The translations under genes and the position numbers were made by a program. Shown in pieces: positions 45,601 to 63,024 of a stretch of DNA of 64,000 nt. The notes under the pieces were generated by a model. The model worked only from the letters and a program-made list of their open reading frames with translations, was not told where the DNA came from and searched no databases. The DNA is from Chondrilla cf. caribensis. Its lineage: Eukaryota; Porifera; Demospongiae; Chondrillida; Chondrillidae. Within the stretch, counting starts at the first letter, position 1; every line of letters begins with the position of its first letter. Location of the stretch: positions 963,515-1,027,514 of the forward strand of contig OZ026555.1 in assembly GCA_964020155.1 (NCBI GenBank), given 5' to 3'.

Positions 45601-46802
45601 AATATATTGCATGTATACTGCACATGGTACATAATAACAAACTGTAGCTGGACTACAGCGACACAGTCACACAGTCAAAACATACATGCAAGAACATTAT
45701 AGTCAATTGACTTACGTCACTAGAAGAAGTAGTTTCAGGATCTTTTAGTGCATCGCGATCGGACAATTCTGAAAAAAAAAGCAGAAATTGGATAAAATGC
45801 ATTAAGGTAAACGGGGGTAATTCCGTAATACATTGACTTTAACACTGTATAAATCAACGACGCTGGAAACTACAAGTGGCAAACTTAAACGGGCAGCGCA
45901 CCTACATGTGTAGAATCAGCGTACCTGATTTGAGCCAGTTACTCTTCGTCGTTAATGAACATGGATTTGAAGTATGCTGCCGATTCGAATTGGGGGAATT
46001 CCGTAATTTCCGGAGCGCGTCATTTTAGAGCATTGTACAACGGCGAGGAGTAAAAAAAACGAGTTACAATTGAGGGTACAAGCAGCTTAAAAGCACTATA
46101 TTGTGCCTGAATTCTACCGCGTTGTCAATCATCTCATTTAGACTGTGAGCACAATAGCGTAACGACTTCGGCATTGTCTTGTACATAGAGATCTAGAAGA
46201 CCGGTACAATCGGTAGGCACTGGGCTAACAGCGCATGCACTAGTTAAAGTTGACTAGCAGGTATATTACAGGACATCATTCCGTACCTTCGCTCCAGTAA
46301 AGTGAGTTGAAATCGAAAATTACGAAATTACCCCAATTACGGAATTACCCCCATTTACCTTACTGAATGAGTAAAACTGATCACCAGTTTGGGCATCCAA
46401 CTCAGCAAGCAGTAATTACTAATATGTGCTGCCGTGCATACATATAGCAAGTAATAAATATCGTTATTATACACACAATACCTATATTATATGCCCGAAA
46501 GAACAACGGAGCCAACCTGTCTTAATTTTCGCCAGCTCATCCGCCAAGCTGGTGAGACTCGACTTTCTTAATATGGATTCGAAGCTTTCGTATTCTTCAG
46601 CGCCTTTACCTTCCAGGATCTCCAAAATCTTTCCAAGCCTCTGCACGTCATCATTTAAATTGAGTACTTCCGTCACTTCTTCGTCCGACATGAATCCCAG
46701 GGTCGGCTTCTTCAATTTACGAACGAGAGATTCTTTAACTTGGAACCGAACTCCACTTAGCTTCTCCAAAATCCGCTGGGGGCTGACCCCTGGACTCGCC
46801 TT
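40294..46802 (-). CDS. CARD-NACHT-LRR-like NLR receptor, copy A (start codon lost, two exons fused)
   Basis: Minus-strand exons, 5' to 3': 46517-46802 (CARD), 45716-45768, 43313-45337 (NACHT plus fused LRR-like), 42687-42795, 41923-42383, 41492-41581, 40294-40555; about 1095 codons with consistent phases, and the last exon and stop (near 39630) unresolved. CARD block: GFMSDEEVTEVL, SFESILRKSSLTSLADELAK. NACHT: Walker A NGMAGVGKSTFCLKL, Walker B VVFILDGIQKL (Gln-Lys where NACHT usually has acidic residues). C-terminal LRR-like words: VTSIDLRLCLTPQNWIQCLL, CTLTLALTPSQWGMVF. Compared with copy B, the ATG is AAG at 46800-46802 with a TGA upstream in frame, and ten CARD codons are deleted. Two LRR-region exons are missing. 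The remaining 2-kb exon is still open, so this is either a very young pseudogene or a gene using another start. NLR function is family knowledge. Confidence 0.72.
40811..40878. repeat. (AC)n microsatellite
   Basis: In the NLR-A intron 40556-41491; TG on the gene's sense strand. Confidence 0.92.
41390..41442. repeat. (AC)n microsatellite near an NLR-A donor
   Basis: On the sense (minus) strand this is (TG)n starting about 50 bases after the donor at 41491. Confidence 0.92.
41729..41765. repeat. (AC)n microsatellite
   Basis: Mid-intron 41582-41922 of NLR A; the paralogous tract in unit B (49885-50001) is longer. Confidence 0.9.
42085..42374 (-). repeat. 18-bp coding minisatellite in NLR-A exon
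   Basis: About 16 copies of a unit encoding STQNQP on the minus strand (TGGGTTGGTTCTGTGTAC on the plus strand) within exon 41923-42383. Absent from the paralogous exon of copy B, which has a different short repeat. Confidence 0.9.
42567..42631. repeat. (AC)n microsatellite near an NLR-A donor
   Basis: Sense-strand (TG)n starting about 55 bases after the donor at 42686. Confidence 0.92.
42817..43266. repeat. 53-bp intronic minisatellite, NLR A
   Basis: About eight copies of a unit containing CACAGTGACACCTGTGTACA and AAGGCCAGCAATGAACAGGA, in intron 42796-43312. The same array sits in the same intron of copy B. Confidence 0.92.
45805..46360. mobile_element. 556-bp TIR element with TA target-site duplication, empty site preserved in paralog
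   Basis: Left end AGGTAAACGGGGGTAATTCC and right end GGAATTACCCCCATTTACCT are inverted (about 24 bp), flanked by TA on both sides. The paralogous position in unit B (about 55085) reads GCATTACTGAACG with a single TA, i.e. the empty site. No transposase ORF, so it is non-autonomous. It lies in intron 1 of NLR A. Confidence 0.9.
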
Positions 46803-47046
46803 TGCCTGTCACTAGTGTCTTTTTCCCTCGATGATAATACAGCAAGCTTTGGATGGGTCCACAATGAAACGGATGGACTCTAAATTCGATATCGAGTCGC
46901 ATCTACACACTCGAAACACGGGGTGAATTTCTGGACCTCCGGTTCAATTTTATCCGTCACCGACTTCTTCAGAATTCAGTGTCATACACGGATATTTCCG
47001 TATAACACGGTCAACATTGCGAATACCAACCAACACAAATATTATA

Positions 47047-47212
47047 TATCATAGGCGGAGGAATGGTTTGGCAAGTGGGGGGGCCATGGTGCTGAACTCA
47101 TGATTAATATTGCAATTGTGTCCATGCATGCAATACTCCACATAGACATTCTTGGCCCCACCTTTGTGATGAGTGGGGGGGGGGGCCTGCTCCGCCGCCT
47201 ATGTAGATATAT
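47047..47212. mobile_element. MITE-like hairpin with CATAGGCGGAG / CTCCGCCGCCTATG ends
   Basis: Inverted ends at 47050 and 47204, internal G-runs (GGGGGGGCC). It sits exactly at the junction between the two tandem units. A related sequence (AAGTGGGGAGGCCAC) occurs at about 49025 inside unit B. Confidence 0.7.
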
Positions 47213-47795
47213 ATATATATATATTATACGTAAACCCATGTCATTAGTGCATGATCCTACTTTTTGCATCTCAAGTAACTGTATTATAAACAGTGTTTCC
47301 ACATTTATATTAAATATTATACATAATTAGACCATTTGATTCACAGGTGTGGGTTCCATAATAATAGTATGTATATATATATATATAAAAATTATATAAA
47401 TTAATGATTATATTTGAATACTCTTATATACACACAGTTACAGAATTATAGCAGTCCACCTCACTCAGATATTATTGATGTAACATTGAATTTATATTAT
47501 TGAACTGCAGTGTACACATGTCTATATCAATTTTACTATAATCATTAAATTGTTATTAATTTTATATAGAGTATAATGCAAAGTTGATACACACTAATAA
47601 ATCAAATACAAATTAATATTGATACTATATTTTACTTACGTCATGAATAATTACATGGCTAGGCAAATAATATATTATTATAAGGGAATAGGATTATTGT
47701 TTTCTTGTACATACTGAGTATGTATATGCAATACATATTGCATGCTGAGAGAGAACATCAATTTTTGAAATTTCTCTTCAAACAAGAGTTTCTAG

Positions 47796-47992
47796 TCGAT
47801 TCCCACTGGAGCCAGGAGTGCTGGTTTGTGGTGGACTCCCACTGGAGCCACGAGTGCCGGCTTGTAGTTGACTCCCACTGGAGCCAGGAGATCCGGCTTG
47901 TAGTTGACTCCCAATGGAGCCAGGAGATCCGGCTTGTGGTTGACTCCCACTGGAGCCAGGATTGTCGGTTTGTGGTGGACTCCCACTACAGC
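47796..47992. repeat. 36-bp minisatellite, unit B (about 6 copies)
   Basis: Same unit as 38808-39375 with fewer copies. Confidence 0.9.
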
Positions 47993-48309
47993 AACAAGTA
48001 CTTCCAACTACATAAAAACAGGAATAATAACACTATTACATCAGAAAATTGAGAATATAATATTGTACTAATACATGTATGCTGGTCACAACAATGTGAT
48101 TCAGCTTAAAATGAAAGTGTACATTCCCTGGACCATTACCGGACATGTCCCATCTCTTTGGTTGCATGGAATATTTAAAGGGGACCAAACGCAGTGAACA
48201 AGGATTTGGGACACCACTACACTGCACCATGGAGATGTCATTAGAACCATTCCAATGCAATCAGGATGCTATTGAGGGGGTCAAGAGTAGTGCAGGCACT
48301 GTGTACTAT

Positions 48310-48600
48310 GTGTGCCACACCTATATAAGTACAGTGTCCCACACCCAAATACAGTGTATGCCACACCCAATTACAGTGTGTGCCACACCCAATTACAGTG
48401 TGTGCCACACCTATATTATAAGCACAGTGTGTGCCATACCTATATTATAAGCACAGTGTGTGCCATACCCAAGTACAGTGTGTACTGTGTGTACCACGCC
48501 AAGCATAGTACATATGGTGTGCCACACCCAAGTATAGTATGTACTGTGTATGCCACACTTGTGTGTCACACCCAAGTACAGTAGGTATTATATGCCACAC
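48310..48600. repeat. CACACCCAAGTACAGTGTGTGC-type minisatellite, unit B
   Basis: Shorter counterpart of 39680-40165. Confidence 0.8.
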
Positions 48601-48689
48601 ACAAGTATGGTCAGCACTACATGTACAGCTAATGGATACATGGGTACGTACTGTGTATGCCATGCACATGCATATAATACAGTACTCAC

Positions 48690-55546
<6,857 letters not shown>

Positions 55547-55780
55547 TGCCTGTCACTATTGTCTTTTTCCCTCGATGATAATACAGCAAGCTTTGGATGG
55601 GTGCACAATGGAACGTATCGCGACTCTAAATTCGATATCGAGTCGTATAATCTACACACTCGAAACACGGGGTGAATTCCTGGACCTCCGGTTCATTTAT
55701 CCGCCACTGACTTCTTCAGAATCTAGTGTCATATACGGATATTTCCGTATAACACGGTCAACATTGTGCGAATACAACAC

Positions 55781-56405
55781 TAACGTAATATGCCCAAGTT
55801 AATAATTTTGATCAAATTACATTGAGTGAATGATTTTTTATGATTCTATCTATTAATTCGCATCTGGATGAAGTGACCAGCAAATGAAAATATATAATTA
55901 TTTTTGCCAGTACACCACTTGAACAGAGATAAATAAAAATACAAAAAATCAAAAATATGAGCAATAATTATAATATCTATATACGTACGTAAACCCACGT
56001 CTGTGAGATTGTAGTTTGGTTAAATATGCATATTATATCTGAATAAGTGATCACATTGGATACAATGTGTGAAAACAACACAAAGTTGAAAACATGTACA
56101 AACACAGACATGCAAACATACACATGCATAAACACAAACACATACATATATAAACGTACACGTATGTAAAAACATACACATGTACAAACACAACAAACAT
56201 ACACATGTCCAACACACACACATACAAACATACACATGTCCAACACACACACATACAAACATACACATGTCCAACACACGCACGTACAAACATACACATA
56301 TCCAACACACACACGTACAAACACACTCACATATACGTATAAAACACATGTCCATACATACGTGTGCACACTCACACACATAACAGAAAGATGATATAAG
56401 TTTGG
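55781..56405. other. Intergenic region between NLR B and the SUV39H 3' end
   Basis: Divergent from unit A here. AT-rich for the first 200 bp. A 31-bp minisatellite of ACATACACATGTCCAACACA words occupies about 56165-56330, just downstream of the SUV39H stop. No gene seen. Confidence 0.6.
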
Positions 56406-59092
56406 TCACCAGAGTACACCCTTGCAGTTTCTAGCTCCACACTGGCACGGCTCGGAGTTGACACCAGACACACTTGTGTTGCAAGTTATCATGTAGTTGA
56501 AACAAAGCTCCTCTTGTGGAGCCACGTCGCGGGAAAGGAAGAACGCCAGATGCGGGAACTGTGCGTCCAGTGTCTCGATCCACACGTTACAGACACTCAT
56601 GTTTGGAGAGCACTGGAGAAAGTGACGAAAAACATGCATGTACATGACAACAGTACATAAAGGAGATGTATGAAATTCTTACATGTGTGTGTGTGTGTGT
56701 GTGTGTGTTGTGTAACGTATGTATGTACATACGTACGTTTATGTGTGTGATTAAGTGCTGCTTTTTGACTCACGGAATGATTGAAGAACCTTGATAAGTT
56801 GCCGCAATACGTCGCATCTATTGTGTATATTTCTTCATTCGACGATCCACTTGTCTCTGTATAATCCATATCGAATAGGTAAGTTATACCTCTGGAGGTA
56901 TGATCCTTGCCACGTGTTTCCGCTTCTTCGTCTGTTATCACCTCACCCACATAGGTCGAAACGAACGTACCCTTGGGAATTGGTTCCACCGCCTTCACTC
57001 CCCACCCCTTGTCTCTCGTCTTGAAGATGCACAACGGCGTCCGACATCCTTGCTGCACTATACGATTCCCACAGGACCGATCGCACCCGCACTTGTCGCA
57101 ACACTCCACCAATGTTCCCAGGTGGATTTTCTTTATCCTTCCATTCTTAAAATAACCTGCAGAGTCATGATTCCTGCAACACCGACACCTGTCGTTCACA
57201 CACTGCCCCTTTCTACAAATGCATACCGCATCCTCTCCTCTGGGCAATGGCTTGCGAACGTTCGCACCAAACACGCGCTCGGACGTGTACGTGAAATTAA
57301 ACAGTGCGAGATCTTCGTCCACGGTATTCTCAACATATATGTACGCGTCCTTTCCCTTGGAGACTTGATTGATGTGATATTCGAAACCATACAGCGCCAT
57401 CTGGTAATACGGACTGGTGGAGAGCTGGGGTTTGTAAACGGGTGACTGCATGTTCTCGATGATGTCCTGGAACCTGTTCACCACCAACGGAACTGGAATT
57501 TGCTGGGGGAACAGATGGCGTCTCCTGTGTCTCAACAGACTCTGCTGTGAAGACATGGACAGAGGTTGGAAAGTAGGCCTGTTCTTGGTGGGGCTTATCT
57601 TCATACAAATCGGTGGTCTTTTTGAAGACTGAAGGTGTAATAGATTGTTTCTACCATTCTCGGCCTCCCTTTTCCTCAAAGATGGCAATTGACGGACTGG
57701 ATAAATTCCTGCTTCTGGCGATTGATCATCATTACTGGGGTGACTGAAAGTTATCACATGACGTTCAGGTGACACTGGCACCTGAGCAACGTGATACATA
57801 GGACTATCCATGTAGGGGGGGTGTAAGTGAATGCTGTACGAATTGTGGGTGATGATGGATCTTGGGAGCTGGAACGAGTCACTCAGTTGACTAGGTATAG
57901 TTTCTGAATGTCCTTCTGCTGGCTGTGAACAAGCATTAGGTATCGTTGTGCAAATCAGTTCGGGAGATAAGGAAACAGAGGGATTTGATGTCGAGTGGTC
58001 ACCAACAGAGGAAGCATGGGCTGGGGTAGTCACAGCTACGGAAAGCTTGCTGACCGCTTGCAATTTTTGGATATACTTTGGTGTTTTCATGGTCTCTAGC
58101 CTTTTCGGGATCAAATTCACTTCACTTTTTCGAGGCATTCCTCCATCTGCTTCTGTGCTATTTCCTTTGACTCGATTGCAGTCTCCTTCCCCACCTGGAT
58201 GCTTCTCACAATCACTTGGATGTCCACATGTCTTTATGTCATGAGTTCTTTGTTCGTTCTCTATGATTTCCAAACTTTGGCCAGTCTCCGCTGTAGAAGT
58301 CTGTTCAAAATTTAATCTTCTTGCTGCCAAAATTTGGTCACTTTTTTGCACTTCAAGAATCGGTTCAGATTTTGCTTCCAGAAGCCTTGCACTCCTTCCA
58401 ACTTCAAGGGCAGGTTGAGATTTCCTTGCCATTGAAACTCTCTGACTTCTTCTCACTTCACGAACCGGTTCGGTTCTTGCTTCCGGTAACCCTTCACTCC
58501 TATCCATTTCCAGTAACGGTTCAGACTTCTCTACTTCCAGAAATCTCTGGCTCTTCACCACTTGAGGAGTTGGCTTGCTTGTAGTCACTCCACACAGTTT
58601 CTCCTTGCTTCCTACATAAGCGTTCTGTTCATTCCTCCCAATTCTCGCGCTATTTTCATTTTTCTCTGCCCTTAACCGCCGTTGTCTCTTCTTTTTCGCT
58701 TCGAAAACAGCTCTTGCGATGGCCAAGCCGTCAACATTGTTGGATTTCCAGTACTCCCTAACCAGGTGACCGCACTGTAGAAAGTCGCTTTTTATCCATT
58801 TGTTGTTACTTTCGCGGTAACCAACGAATTTCACGTAGAATTCCAGTTGCTGAGTCTGTGGGATGAGAGCAAAGGTTGTCAGATACTTCAACGGCCATGT
58901 ACAATTCTACATTATACACAAAGGGACACGAAATAGCAAAGTCCCACACATGTACACGCATGCGATCAACACAAAAGCCATTCGCAAGTTATTGTTCAAC
59001 GTCGTACGCTTTTTACTAACCTCTTCATTGATACGGTGGTCAACTACGCTCTCTACTTCATAAACGTTGTCACTTGTACTAGATTTAGACAT
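56406..59092 (-). CDS. SUV39H-type histone H3K9 methyltransferase, three exons
   Basis: Exons on the minus strand: 59021-59092, 56774-58855, 56406-56612; 786 aa, ATG at 59092, TGA at 56406-56408. An intron after residue 24 splits an N-terminal chromodomain (about 10-65: NVYEVESVVDHRINEE, then FYVKFVGYRESNNKW). A disordered linker of about 500 residues rich in Lys, Ser and Pro follows, with repeated RSQRVSMARKSQ-like phrases. The pre-SET zinc region (about 569-625: CRKGQCVNDRCRCC, VECCDKCGCDRSCGNRI) precedes SET (about 630-765: KGWGVKAVEPIPKGTFVSTY, LSRFFNHS joined to CSPNMSV, EELCFNYM) and post-SET CQCGARNCKGVLW. The cofactor/catalytic signature NHSC is complete across the exon junction. Vertebrate SUV39H is about 410 aa, so the linker is the unusual part. 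Predicted nuclear enzyme of H3K9 di-/trimethylation and heterochromatin (family knowledge). Head-to-head with CADPS. Confidence 0.9.
56681..56709. repeat. (GT)n microsatellite in SUV39H intron 2
   Basis: Sense-strand (CA)n about 70 bp before the acceptor at 56613. Confidence 0.9.
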
Positions 59093-59587
59093 TTGCTGGA
59101 AACGAATTTGTTACCGCTCTTGAACTCACTCTTCACAGGTGGTGAAGGATCTACGCTTAAACGCACTGGGCGCTAATGTAAAAGCCCCGGCAGTTGTCGG
59201 AATAATGGTGTCTAAACGCAAAAAGGAGAGGAAGTGAATACAAAATTATAGTGCGGGCCTCTATCAACCAGTGAAGGTGATTTTGTGTTCTATTTCGACT
59301 ATTTCAGTGTTTCAATAGTCTGTGAACTGTCTCGACTCTTCCAGTGGAAGATAATTCTTTAGATTTGTGTCGATAACTATTCAGTGATACTGAGTATCTG
59401 GACTAATCAGCGATTCGTAGTTCGGTAAGGAGCTCAGCACTTTATTCGTGTAGATCAGAGTGGTATTTCTGAGGTTTATGGACATTTAGATATCTGCTAT
59501 TGTCGGATTAGTGGCACAATAGAAGATTATTTACTTAGTTCTGTTGTTATAAACATTCCTTGCCTTTTCATCTCTCAGTTGTAAACA
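59093..59587. promoter_or_regulatory. Divergent SUV39H-CADPS promoter region
   Basis: Only 495 bp separate the two start codons, which point away from each other. The half next to SUV39H contains CACTGGGCGCTAATG and AATAATGGTGTC; the half next to CADPS is a likely 5' UTR. A shared bidirectional promoter is inferred from the arrangement; no TATA box is convincing. Confidence 0.5.
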
Positions 59588-62309
59588 ATGATACAGATCA
59601 GTGACGAAGATTCGGACTCGTCGGAATCTTTATCCGACGTGGGTGAACAGCTCAACACGGTTAAGCCACCCGATCCGGACGGTCTACCGTCTAACACCAT
59701 CATCGGCTTGACCTCGAGCTCTCGATCGACCGCGTCAGAAGGGATAACGACGGATTCGGATGTAGTCTCTACCACAGGGTCGCATGAATCGCTGAAAAGG
59801 CCTGGTTTCGGTCAACCACGCAGCAGGAGCCCGTCTCCCTCTCCGTCTGCTCGTAGGAGACGTACTCAAGTGAAGGAAGAAGACAAGGACTTTGCCCCTC
59901 GGTTCAAAAAGCAGGCTAAAGAAGAGAAACACAGAGAGGAGACGCACAATAAGAGAATACTCTACATCCTTGTTGCTAGATGTATTGCATTCCCGATTCA
60001 ATCCAGACCGAAGGTGGATCGTTCAGTGCGAGCAGTAAAGCTGAATCAAAAGCATTACGATGACATACTAGTCAGAGTGGGCAACCTCCTGGTGAGCAGT
60101 GTATCCGATTCCGTGGAGGGGGACTTCCGTGGTACTCTTGCAAAGTACAATGAAAAGATTCTGAGATCTCCGCACATACAAAAAATGGCCGCAGAGGGGA
60201 ATCTGTCCACCGTGGAGTTGAAGCAGGTGTTCTCTGTGATGTCCAAGAGCAAGGTTGACCACCTCTTTGATATGTCTCCGGACGAGAGAGATCACCCCAT
60301 CACGAATTCAAGGGAGGACGTAATTGCTTCATGGATATCTCTGTTTGATGAGCACTGTTTAAGTGAAGATGTGAGTGTTTTGCCAGGCCGAGTACGAATC
60401 CCCTTGTTGTTATTGTTATTATTGTTGTTATTGTTGTGTTGTTCTTATTACATCAATGTGCAACAAAGGATATATGTTGAATGTTGGTATTTGTATTGCT
60501 TCCAGTGTGAAATTCTGAGTGTTGTGGTGTACATTTTTTGTAGTTGTGAACATCCACTCACATTATGGCAGTTGGCAGTCACTATTGCATTTTAACAATA
60601 GACAGGTTATTGTTGAGTTGGTTGCTAGTCTTTTGTGCTCCTACCTGTTATACAAGGGTTATAAATGAGAGGACCAGCTGGAACAAATTGCTACCACCTA
60701 GCTAGCTAGCTAGTGATCCCCCCCCGGATACTGTATGGGATGGGTGTAGACGGCCAGACTTGTGATTTGTATGTTAGACTTTGGACAGTGATCATGTGAC
60801 CATCACATGTTGTTTAGCCATTTGATATACACAGTGGATGTGATCCTCTTGGACCATTTCTCACAAAACAGTCCCGTCTTCTTTTAAAGCCAGTCTTGTG
60901 AATAGTGGTTCTTTGTGAGTGTGAGGATGTGGTCACAATGCTTGAGAACACCTCTGTGGACACACCCTTTTTACTGCTTTACAAGTGTTCTCATTGAAGA
61001 GGGTCCATTACAAGGGACACCTTATTACTGTCCTTGGTGGAGAGGGTCCATTGCAAGGGACGTCTTATTACTGTGTCCTTAGTGGAGAGGGTCCATTGCA
61101 AGGGACGTCTTATTACTGTGTCCTTAGTGGAGAGGGTCCATTGCAAGGGACGTCTTATTACTGTGTCCTTAGTGGAGAGGTTCCATTGCAAGGGACGTCT
61201 TATTACTGTGTCCTTAGTGGAGAGGGTCCATTGCAAGGGACGTCTTATTACTGTGTCCTTAGTGGAGAGGTTCCATTGCAAGGGACACCTTATTACTATG
61301 TCCTTAGTGCAGAGGGTCTATTATATGGAGGTCTTACCACTAGTGTCCTTAGTGCAGAGGGTCTATTATATGGAGGTCTTACCACTAGTGTCCTTAGTGC
61401 AGAGGGTCTATTATATGGAGGTCTTACCACTAGTGTCCTGAGCGGATTGGGTTTACAGTCAAATCTCTTTACAACAGCACTTTTTACAAGGACAGTCTCT
61501 TTATAACAACATGTCCTGTGGGCACAGGGGTATCCACACACACAGCAATTGTATTGGTTACAACAGCAAACTGGTTATAATGGCAGGGAAGGTGAGGAAC
61601 CAAGGGTGATGTTGTGAAGAGGTCTGCCTGTATACTAGTGTATTGGAGCACTACCAAGGGTGATGTTGTGAAGAGGTCTGCCTGTATACTAGTGTATTGG
61701 AGCACTACCAAGGGTGATGTTGTGAAGAGGTCTGCCTGTATACTAGTGTATTGGAGCACTACCAAGGGTGATGTTGTGAAGAGGTCTGACTGTATACTAG
61801 TGTATGGGAGCACTGCCAAGGGTGATGTTGTGAAGAAGTCTGACTGTATACTAGTGTCTGTACGTGGTTTTCATTGAGTTTTGTTTATTTTCTGTTTCTT
61901 CTTGTGAATTGTGTCTGGCTGCATTTCCTTGGGTCCTTTGTCTCCTTCAATACTTTGTGTGTGTTCGTAAATACATGTAGTGTACATACATGCATACATC
62001 AATCTAGGAAAGAGAACTTTCACTTTATGTGCTCTGTGTGTATGGAACAGCGGTGGTGGGGGAATGTCATATATTGTGTGCATGTGTGGGGGACATTTAG
62101 TAAGTAATTGGCATTTTTTCATGTTTCAACATTGGAAATTCCTAAATGTTGACGGGCACGTCTTATCCTAGCCTCCCCCAGTTTTCCTGCTTATGCAGAA
62201 GTATGTGAGTTGACTCCAGTTCCATGTACATACATATATGTATACACGTGTGTATATATCTATAATATTTCAATGTATATACTTGATGTGTATCTGCGCG
62301 GTGTGTGTG

Positions 62310-62357
<48 letters not shown>

Positions 62358-63024
62358 CAGCATCGTAGACTGGTCTGATATGTATATACGTATATACACG
62401 TACATATACAAACACTTCTTACTGTATACAGAGTATGTTCAAAAGTTTTGTGAGTCGACCTTAGTTCAGTGTACACGTGTGGGTGTACCTGACTGTGTGC
62501 CCAACCAACCCAGTACTAAATAGTGTGCATGTTGAGTAGGCGGGTTGAATGGCAAGAGAAGGTCCCGGAGCTCATTCAGGACCCGCATAACCTCATTCTC
62601 CTAACCTTTGTGGAGCCCTCGGCATAAGATCACTTTGCAACTTATTTAAAGCTATTATTCTGTATTGTGACGTCATTTCTTAAAATGTATGTGTATTCTT
62701 TAGTTGAATATGTACCCTCTCTCTCTCTGTGTGTGTGTGTGCATGTGTGCGTGTGTGTGGTCAATATATGTATGCTGTGTGGAGTGTTGAGTGTTGTTAT
62801 ACTCGTCTATTCTGTTTGTACTGTAATGTTTGTACGGAATGCGATGATCTAGTACCAATGTATGTCTCTTCTTCTCGCTTCACGTGTAGCCCAGAAGTAA
62901 AGAGAAAGGAATCACATTTCGATCGGGCGAAGACACGTACTCACAGAGTGAACTGTATGCGCTTTTCCAAGAGGTGCTCGGAGTGTCCGCGTTTGACCAC
63001 CAAGAGTTCTCTCGGAGCTCACAA
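59588..63024 (+). CDS. CADPS: Calcium-dependent secretion activator (CADPS/CAPS), 5' part; continues past the window
   Basis: Exon 1 59588-60370 (261 codons) and exon 2 62890-63024 (45 codons), both phase 0. CAPS proteins prime dense-core vesicles for Ca2+-triggered exocytosis, binding SNAREs and PIP2 (family knowledge). Residues 1-100 are an acidic and Ser-rich disordered head (MIQISDEDSDSSESLSD, RSRSPSPSPSARRRR), as in animal CAPS. Then comes the conserved N-terminal domain: RILYILVARCIAFPIQSRP corresponds to the family's LYVFVMRCIAYPFN, REDVIASWISLFDEH to the ETVLSSWMAKFD region, and exon 2 SQSELYALFQEVLGVSAFDH to the [20 protein letters not shown] segment. C2, PH and MUN regions would lie to the right. 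Presence in this animal is notable if it lacks neurons. Confidence 0.85.
61005..61440. repeat. 45-bp minisatellite in two subfamilies
   Basis: About six units of GAGAGGGTCCATTGCAAGGG-type followed by about three units of GCAGAGGGTCTATTATATGG-type, the same length and sharing TGTCCTTAGTG. The second set looks like a diverged expansion of the first. Followed at 61453 by ACAGTCAAATCTCTTTACAA, a Tigger-like terminal motif. Confidence 0.9.
61608..61858. repeat. 54-bp minisatellite
   Basis: About 4.5 copies of AAGGGTGATGTTGTGAAGAG plus GTCTGCCTGTATACTAGTGTATTGGAGCACTACC, nearly identical. Confidence 0.9.
62301..62355. repeat. (GT)n microsatellite
   Basis: In CADPS intron 1. Confidence 0.9.

Larger units (their letters stand above)
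38366..47035. repeat. Tandem segmental duplication, unit A (8.7 kb)
   Basis: Aligns along its whole length with 47243-55780: same flanking words at both ends (ATCTCAAGTAACTG near the left, ACGGATATTTCCGTATAACA near the right), same exons, same intronic minisatellites. Differs by indels described in the findings. Confidence 0.9.
60371..62889. other. CADPS intron 1
   Basis: 2.5 kb, no coding sequence recognised. Contains a (TTG/TTA)n run at 60405-60440, two minisatellites (61005-61440, 61608-61858) and a TG tract at 62301-62355. Confidence 0.7.

Noticed and set aside
56597..56773. C-terminal extension of the SUV39H ORF through HTHTHT sequence
   Set aside because: This is intron 2 read through; the donor GTGAGT after NHS and the acceptor before CSPNM restore the NHSC SET motif.
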